Assembly: GCA_019112785.1 (NCBI GenBank)
Contig: DXIQ01000050.1
Span: forward strand, 1-55,783
DNA from: Candidatus Blautia stercorigallinarum
Lineage (GTDB): Bacteria; Bacillota; Clostridia; Lachnospirales; Lachnospiraceae
DNA length: 55,783 nt
Reading direction: 5' to 3'
How positions within the stretch are numbered: the stretch's first letter is position 1; each line of letters starts with the position of its first letter. The notes under the pieces were generated by a model, which was not told where the DNA came from, made no database searches, and saw only the letters and a program-made list of their open reading frames with translations. This document shows, one piece after another, positions 50,848 to 55,783 of the stretch. A program made the position numbers and the translations under genes.

Positions 50848-50880
50848 ATAGTTGCCTGCGCTACTATTTTGTGCTATAGT
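50848..50880 (+). promoter_or_regulatory. Promoter of the marR-efflux operon with possible operator
   Basis: TTGCCT (50852-50857), 17 bases, TATAGT (50875-50880), with TGC before the -10. An ATAGT/ACTAT dyad (50848-50852 and 50862-50866) overlaps the -35 and could be the MarR operator. Confidence 0.7.
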
Positions 50881-50917
50881 ATGAAACGTTGGAATCAGAA
50901 AGGAAGTATGAAACAGC

Positions 50918-51379
50918 ATGAATGAACATTTTTCAGACCTGGGACGATATGTCTCTATTTTTGACAGACTTATGAAAATGTACTATGATCATGGCCTGTC
51001 TGCTTTTGAGATCGGCTGGGGACAGCAGTTTTATGTGGAGTATATTTATGAGCATCCAGGCGCTTCTCCCCAGGAAATGGCGGAATGCATCCGGGTAGAT
51101 AAGGCGACCTTATCGAAAACCATTAAGAAATTAACAGAGGTTGGCTATATTCGGGTGGAAGTAGATGAAAAAGACCGGCGGATGAAACATCTGTATCTGA
51201 CAGAGAAAGCTCTTCCGGCGGCAGAACAGATCAAAAAAATACACGGCACTTTTTTTGAAGATCTCCAGGCGGGGATTTCCAGGGAGGAACTGACTGTAAC
51301 GGAAAACACCCTGCGCCGCATGGCAGACAACATTAACAAGAAAGTATGGCACAGAATGGAGGAACATCATGGGAAATAA
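50918..51379 (+). CDS. MarR-family transcriptional regulator
   Basis: 153-residue winged-helix regulator: helical N-terminus, HTH (GASPQEMAECIRVDKATLSKTIKKL), and wing with VDEKDRRMKHLYLTEKA, the DxRxx signature of MarR proteins. It overlaps the following DHA2 efflux gene by 11 bases, so it very likely represses that gene and itself. The inducer is unknown. Confidence 0.93.
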   Translation: MNEHFSDLGRYVSIFDRLMKMYYDHGLSAFEIGWGQQFYVEYIYEHPGASPQEMAECIRVDKATLSKTIKKLTEVGYIRVEVDEKDRRMKHLYLTEKALPAAEQIKKIHGTFFEDLQAGISREELTVTENTLRRMADNINKKVWHRMEEHHGK

Positions 51380-52772
51380 AGAAAGTGTGCAAATATCCAG
51401 TGGAAAGAGGACAATGATATTTATCTGTCTGGTAGTGTCCGGAATCGCCTCTTCCACCTTATCAACAGCTATGACTACAGCACTGCCGAATCTGGTAGAA
51501 TATTTCGGAGTCAGTACATCTCTGGGACAGTGGGTTACCAGCGGATATTCTCTGGCTATGGGAATGATCATGCCTCTCACGGCTTTTCTCATTACCAGGT
51601 TCCCTACGAAAAGACTGTATTTATCCGGTATCGGGATTTTTATCCTGGGACTGCTTCTCAGTATCTTCTCCGGCAATTTCGGGATCATGATGATGGGAAG
51701 GGTCCTTCAGGCCTGCGGAAACGGTATCCTTATGGCGGCGGCTCAGGTTGTGATCCTTACGGTTTATCCCATTGAGAAAAAAGGTACCATGATGGGAACC
51801 TATGGACTGGCTACAACAGCGGCGCCTATCATTGCCCCGACTGTTGCAGGCCTGCTCATCGATGCTTTTGGATGGAAATCTATCTTTTATGTAGTCCTGG
51901 TGATCATGGCAATTTCCTTTGTATTGTCCAGTATGGTATTTGAGAATGTACTGGAGCTTCAGGACAAGAAGTTCGACGTCATTTCCTTCGTGGAAAGTAT
52001 CTTTGCATTCGGCGGCATAACCCTGGGTCTTGGAAATATTACTACTTACGGCCTGATCAGTGTTCAGGCAGGAGTGCCTCTGGTGATCGGCGCCCTGGTC
52101 TGCATCTTTTTTGTTACCCGCCAGTGTGGTCTGGAGACTCCATTCCTGGATGTAAAGATTCTCGGCAATAAAAACTATGCGGTAAGCGTCATCGCCAGTA
52201 TGGTCCTTTATCTGGTCATGATGGGATCTTCGGTTATGATGCCCCTGTATGTTCAGAGTGTTATGGGATATTCTGCCGTGGTGTCCGGTCTGGTCACATT
52301 GCCCGGATCTGCCGCTACCGCTATTATCAGCCCCTTTGCAGGCAGGATCTACGACAAGATGGGGATCAAAAAGATTTTTGTCCTGGGTTCTGCAGTACTG
52401 CTGATCAGTAATCTGGGTATGTTCTTCCTGAGCCTGGAGACCCCTCTCTGGGTTGCGGCAGTTTTAAATGTTATAAGGAATATTTCCATAGGATGCCTGA
52501 TGATGCCACTGCTGACCTGGGGAACCAGCAACGTGGACTTCCGCAAGGTGGCGGACGCTTCCTCACTGCTGACCTCTTTTAGGACCATTGCAGGTTCTGT
52601 CGGCTCCGCTCTGTTTGTAGGGATCATGACAGCGGTAAGTACCGCCTCTCAGGCTTCATATGGCGACAGGGCTTTAGTCCATGGTATGAACATCTCTTTC
52701 CTGTGCATGGCAGCCGGAGCTTTCGTTCTTTTACTGATCGCTGTATTTGCGGTGAGAAAAACTAAAGAGTGA
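51369..52772 (+). CDS. MFS multidrug efflux transporter, DHA2 (14-TMS) family
   Basis: Proton-driven exporter of about 467 residues with around 14 membrane segments. DHA2 hallmarks: TALPNLVEYFGVSTSLGQWVTSGYSLAMG in the first loop, GRVLQACGNGILMAAAQVVI, and the motif-C-like GTYGLATTAAPIIAPTVAGLLID. GGAGG lies 6 bases before the ATG inside marR. Substrate is not predictable; drug, bile acid or dye export are typical of the family. Confidence 0.93.
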   Translation: MGNKESVQISSGKRTMIFICLVVSGIASSTLSTAMTTALPNLVEYFGVSTSLGQWVTSGYSLAMGMIMPLTAFLITRFPTKRLYLSGIGIFILGLLLSIFSGNFGIMMMGRVLQACGNGILMAAAQVVILTVYPIEKKGTMMGTYGLATTAAPIIAPTVAGLLIDAFGWKSIFYVVLVIMAISFVLSSMVFENVLELQDKKFDVISFVESIFAFGGITLGLGNITTYGLISVQAGVPLVIGALVCIFFVTRQCGLETPFLDVKILGNKNYAVSVIASMVLYLVMMGSSVMMPLYVQSVMGYSAVVSGLVTLPGSAATAIISPFAGRIYDKMGIKKIFVLGSAVLLISNLGMFFLSLETPLWVAAVLNVIRNISIGCLMMPLLTWGTSNVDFRKVADASSLLTSFRTIAGSVGSALFVGIMTAVSTASQASYGDRALVHGMNISFLCMAAGAFVLLLIAVFAVRKTKE

Positions 52773-52820
52773 TTTATGCTGGTGGCATTTTCCTGAAGCC
52801 GTCTTGCGCCTTCTTTCCAG

Positions 52821-52842
52821 AGGTAGTAAAATGAAACTACCT
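52821..52842 (+). promoter_or_regulatory. Hairpin next to the RBS of the AAA-like/PDDEXK gene
   Basis: AGGTAGT (52821-52827) and ACTACCT (52836-52842) form a 7-bp stem that can be extended so that TTTCC (52814-52818) pairs with GGGAA at the edge of the Shine-Dalgarno GGGAGG. It might limit translation or be a cruciform; no T-run follows. Confidence 0.4.
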
Positions 52843-52862
52843 TGGGAAGGGAGGCGTTTTTT

Positions 52863-54536
52863 ATGGAATGGAAACCATTGCCGGTGGGAATTGATGATTT
52901 TGAAAAAATAGTAACAGGGGATTACTTTTATGTAGATAAAACACTTTTTATTAAGGAACTGTTGGAGATAAAAGGAGAAGTAAACCTTTTTACACGTCCC
53001 CGCCGTTTTGGGAAAACTTTGAATATGAGTATGCTGCGGTATTTTTTTGAGGAAAATCCAGAAAAGGCTTCACGGATATTCCAGGGGCTGGATATTATGA
53101 AGACCGGAGAAAAATATCTGGATCATATGGGAAAATATCCGGTTATCATGATTTCCTTAAAGTCTATGAAGCAGCCTTCCTATGAACTGGCTTTTGAAAT
53201 GCTGAAAAAGGCCTTAAGAGGGGAATTTCAGCGCCATTGGCAGTTGGTGTCAGACAGCGGCAGACTTACCGCAGCAGATCAGAAGAGGTATCTGAGGCTG
53301 CGGGATCTGGAGGGAACAGAAGCAGACTATGCAGACGCCCTAAAATTCCTTTCAGAATGTCTGTACAGCTGTACGGGAAAAAAGGCTGTCATTTTGATCG
53401 ACGAGTATGATGTGCCGTTGGAGAACGCCTATTTTAGCGGTTTTTATGACCGGATGACCGATACTATACGTTCTCTTTTTGAATCTGCCTTCAAGACAAA
53501 TGAAAACCTGGAATTTGCTGTGGTCACCGGCTGTCTGCGGATCAGCAAAGAATCTATCTTTACAGGACTGAATAATCTGAAAATCATGTCTGTTACCTCT
53601 AAGGACTGCGGGGAATACTTTGGTTTTACCCCGGAAGAAGTAAGAAAGTTGCTGGACTTTTACGGATTAACAGAAAATTATGAGACAGTCCGCCAGTGGT
53701 ACGACGGATATCAGTTTGGCAATACAGAAGTTTATAATCCCTGGAGCGTGATCAATTATGTGGATTCCTGCCGGCAGGACAAAAACAGCCTGCCAAAGCC
53801 CTACTGGTCTAACACCAGTTCTAATAATATCGTCCGAACACTTGTGGAGAAAGCGGATTTTTCTGTAAAGCAGGAAATTGAGGACCTGATAGAAGGAAAG
53901 ACGATCATAAAACCTATCCATGAGGATATTACTTATGAGGATATGGATTCTACCCAGGACAATTTATGGAATTTCCTGTTCTTTACCGGTTATCTGAAAA
54001 AGATCCGGGAACACCAGGAGGAAGAAACCATTTATGTGGAAATGGCTATTCCAAACCGGGAAGTCCGGTATATCTATAAAAACACGGTGCTCCGCTGGTT
54101 TGAAAAGAAAGTAGAGCAGAAGGAATTGACTCCTCTTTATGAGAGTATCCTCAGCGGAGATACGGAAAAGATGGAAAAAATCCTCTCGGAAAATCTTATG
54201 GAGACTATCAGCTTTTACGACTATCAGGACAGTTATTACCATGGGTTCCTGGCAGGAATGCTGAAGAATATCGGAAATTATATCGTATTGTCTAACGGGG
54301 AGTCGGGAAACGGCAGACCGGATATCCTGCTGAAATACCCCAGTGTGAGAGGTAAGGCCGTGATCCTGGAAATCAAAGTTTCAAAAACCTATCAGGGACT
54401 TGAAGAAAAATGCCGGGAGGCCCTGCGACAGATTGAAGAGCAGAAATATGAGGAGACTCTCCGGCAGGAGGGATACAGCCAGATATTAAAGTACGGGGTG
54501 GCCTTTTATAGGAAGGAATGTATGGTTAAGAAATAA
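52863..54536 (+). CDS. AAA-ATPase-like protein with C-terminal PD-(D/E)XK nuclease domain (DUF1703)
   Basis: 557 residues. The N-terminal AAA-ATPase_like domain has the family start LPVGIDDFEKIVTGDYFYVDKT, a P-loop-like RPRRFGKTLNMSML, a Walker B-like AVILIDEYDVPL and TGCLRISKESIFTGLNN. The C-terminus has a PDDEXK_9 domain with GRPDILLKYP and AVILEIKVSK, which gives the D-x(n)-E-x-K nuclease pattern. I choose the ATG at 52863 with GGGAGG upstream; a TTG frame extends to 52842. Such genes are abundant and often duplicated in gut Firmicutes and Bacteroidetes; the role is unknown. Confidence 0.9.
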   Translation: MEWKPLPVGIDDFEKIVTGDYFYVDKTLFIKELLEIKGEVNLFTRPRRFGKTLNMSMLRYFFEENPEKASRIFQGLDIMKTGEKYLDHMGKYPVIMISLKSMKQPSYELAFEMLKKALRGEFQRHWQLVSDSGRLTAADQKRYLRLRDLEGTEADYADALKFLSECLYSCTGKKAVILIDEYDVPLENAYFSGFYDRMTDTIRSLFESAFKTNENLEFAVVTGCLRISKESIFTGLNNLKIMSVTSKDCGEYFGFTPEEVRKLLDFYGLTENYETVRQWYDGYQFGNTEVYNPWSVINYVDSCRQDKNSLPKPYWSNTSSNNIVRTLVEKADFSVKQEIEDLIEGKTIIKPIHEDITYEDMDSTQDNLWNFLFFTGYLKKIREHQEEETIYVEMAIPNREVRYIYKNTVLRWFEKKVEQKELTPLYESILSGDTEKMEKILSENLMETISFYDYQDSYYHGFLAGMLKNIGNYIVLSNGESGNGRPDILLKYPSVRGKAVILEIKVSKTYQGLEEKCREALRQIEEQKYEETLRQEGYSQILKYGVAFYRKECMVKK

Positions 54537-54560
54537 AGCAGTTTTAAATGGAGAAACAGG

Positions 54561-54859
54561 ATGAATATACACATAGAAAAAGGAATCAGACAGGAAGATA
54601 TTAAAAAGATTGTCAGATGGACAAATGCAAGAAATCCGGAATTTTTATGCCAGTATGCAGGAGAAAAATGGAGCTTCCCTTTATCAGAGATGCAGGTATC
54701 AGATTTGATGATGGGAAAATAGGCATAATTACGTTAAACGTAGCAGAGTTTAATAAATCTGCTCAGAGATGCTATGAGAAATGCGGTTTTACCATCTATG
54801 ATGAAATGTACAAAAATGGGAATCGGACTTTAAAAATGCGGCTTATAAGAACAGAGTAA
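54561..54859 (+). pseudogene. GNAT acetyltransferase remnant with internal deletion and frameshift
   Basis: The N-terminal part reads MNIHIEKGIRQEDIKKIVRW from 54561 and continues in frame to TAG at 54720-54722, through FLCQYAGEKWSFPLSEMQ. A C-terminal GNAT segment (IGIITLNVAEFNKSAQRCYE, then KCGFTIYDEM) follows in a different frame and ends at 54859. The middle, with the acetyl-CoA-binding RxxGxG/A motif, is missing. An intact family member would have about 70 more residues between the two parts. The gene is therefore probably dead. Confidence 0.75.
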
Positions 54860-54922
54860 GGTGTCGTACAAAGTACAGTTAAACGACATAGATAAAATGG
54901 AGATGGCAGAGGTGGATGAAAT

Positions 54923-55405
54923 ATGGTAATTCCTAAAAATGGAGAACGGATATCAAAAATTGATGCATATCTGAACTGTGCAGAAAATTTTGCATATAGA
55001 AGTACCTGCATTAAGAGAAAGTACGGGGCGGTAATCGTCAAGGATGATGCGGTGATTTCCACTGGTTATAATGGCTCCCCGAGAGGATTTGAAAATTGCT
55101 GCGATTTGGGAACTTGTCCAAGGATCCAGAAAAATATGCACCAGGGAGAGGGATATGGTATCTGCAGGGCTATACATGCAGAGACAAATGCGCTGTTGAA
55201 CTGCTCTAGAGAGCAGACCATCGGCGCAGACCTGTATCTTGCCGGGATCAATCCGGGAGATTCCTCGGTACACTGTGCTAAGCCTTATCCTCTATGCACC
55301 AGAATGATCATACAGGCCGGGATCCATAATGTGATCCTTCGTCAGGGGGAAGGGGCCGATAATTATATTATAGTTCCGGCCAGAGAATTAAAATGGCACC
55401 AGTAA
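54923..55405 (+). CDS. dCMP deaminase-family protein with altered zinc motif
   Basis: Cytidine/deoxycytidylate deaminase fold, 160 residues. It has KYGAVIVKDDAVISTGYNGSPRG, the catalytic HAE in RAIHAETNALL, and a cysteine cluster CCDLGTC typical of the additional-zinc dCMP deaminases. The second zinc motif, normally PCxxC, reads KPYPLCTRMIIQAG: the first Cys is Tyr. One ligand would be lost unless another residue replaces it, so activity is doubtful. GAGGTGGATG lies upstream. It follows the GNAT remnant and is a single gene. Confidence 0.87.
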   Translation: MVIPKNGERISKIDAYLNCAENFAYRSTCIKRKYGAVIVKDDAVISTGYNGSPRGFENCCDLGTCPRIQKNMHQGEGYGICRAIHAETNALLNCSREQTIGADLYLAGINPGDSSVHCAKPYPLCTRMIIQAGIHNVILRQGEGADNYIIVPARELKWHQ

Positions 55406-55538
55406 AATGTCGGCAGAGCTTTGAACCATTGATTGCCAGATGATGATAAGTCCTGAAAAAAGAATGCAGATGTGCAAGCAGCTCAAAGATTTCATGACCG
55501 GATAAGTGAGCCGTTCAAAAGAATAGAAAACGAAAGAT

Positions 55539-55582
55539 CGCCGGGCAACAGGTGTTTTAAACTGCTGCCCGGCGAGTTTTGC
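55539..55582 (+). terminator. Terminator of the deaminase gene
   Basis: CGCCGGGCA (55539-55547) pairs with TGCCCGGCG (55566-55574), extended by CAG/CTG, then AGTTTTGC. The 282-base gap shows no other recognisable gene. Confidence 0.75.
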
Positions 55583-55687
55583 ACTTTGAATAGTTTTTTT
55601 CTGAAAAAATGTAAAATCGGATAGATAGAGAAAAGACGCTGCGAAGTATTAGATAGAAGGAAGCTTCCGAAAGAGGGGTGAGGCGGC

Positions 55688-55783
55688 ATGAGAAAAGTAG
55701 ATCAGGATAATTTTCTCCAGGAATTATCCAGAAAAAATGAGAAAGCTCTGGAGTATGTGGTAGACGTGTACGGCGGATTGATA
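55688..55783 (+). CDS. Partial CDS: N-terminus of an ECF-type RNA polymerase sigma factor
   Basis: Thirty-two codons up to the window edge: MRKVDQDNFLQELSRKNEKA, then LEYVVDVYGGLI. The 'L..KNE.ALEYVVD.YGGLI' pattern is that of region 2 starts of sigma-70 family ECF factors in Lachnospiraceae. GAGGGGTGAGG is upstream. A cognate anti-sigma factor would be expected just outside the window. Confidence 0.72.
   Translation, partial: MRKVDQDNFLQELSRKNEKALEYVVDVYGGLI

Overview
The window looks like chromosomal DNA of a spore-forming, strictly Gram-positive member of the Clostridia, most likely a gut Lachnospiraceae species. The evidence is gene content (SpoVG, SpoIIR, a GerA-type germinant receptor, a DUF3794/LysM spore protein, the glgC/glgD pair, dnaD plus a DnaC/DnaI-type helicase loader, many lipoproteins), moderate GC judged by eye, AGGAGG-type ribosome binding sites and strong intrinsic terminators. 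The genus cannot be fixed from the sequence alone. No rRNA, tRNA, CRISPR array, prophage or complete insertion sequence was seen.

Layout. 1-5,130 is a minus-strand block: the start of a small membrane protein at the left edge, then murC and the operon dnaD-dnaC-prs. The gap between murC and dnaD carries six DnaA boxes. 5,430-8,430 (plus) holds glgC-glgD and spoVG, separated by a strongly structured, unidentified leader. 8,450-10,380 (minus) has an rRNA m5C methyltransferase and an unknown protein. 10,700-12,640 (plus) has a duplicated CmpB-type membrane protein and an isochorismatase-family hydrolase. 12,860-15,960 (minus) encodes a two-component system with a large extracytoplasmic sensor. 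16,070-19,380 (minus) is a methyltransferase-asparaginase-DUF1294-aroC operon. 19,600-28,000 (plus) holds a Ca-type P-ATPase, a MocR-type aminotransferase, an L,D-transpeptidase, ddl and murF. With murC and murI this makes a clear peptidoglycan theme. 27,950-30,580 has a LysR regulator divergent from a YczE/YitT-like membrane protein, then plsC.

30,700-39,760 (plus) is rich in sporulation and envelope genes: a PrcB-like lipoprotein, a DUF3794-LysM protein, ispE, a GntR/FCD regulator, a GerA operon whose second gene fuses the GerAB permease to a shortened GerAC, spoIIR, murI and a DUF1934 protein. 39,900-43,990 is a self-contained cassette: a uroporphyrinogen-decarboxylase-family protein, a GPH-type symporter and a PucR regulator, with unknown substrate. 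44,000-49,150 has an unknown membrane protein, then a surface-folding and cell-wall cluster: a lipoprotein trigger factor/FKBP isomerase, a MecA_N-type class B PBP and a lipoprotein metallo-beta-lactamase-fold hydrolase. 49,250-55,780 is the accessory end: an Rpn/PD-(D/E)XK protein, a MarR regulator with a DHA2 efflux pump, an AAA-like/PDDEXK protein, a decayed GNAT gene, a dCMP-deaminase-like protein lacking a usual zinc cysteine, and the start of a sigma factor cut by the window edge.

Three families of hairpin-forming intergenic repeats are scattered through the window. The most interesting signals are the DnaA-box cluster at dnaD, the GerAB-GerAC fusion upstream of spoIIR, the URO-D/symporter/PucR cassette, the structured leader of spoVG, and the repeat families.
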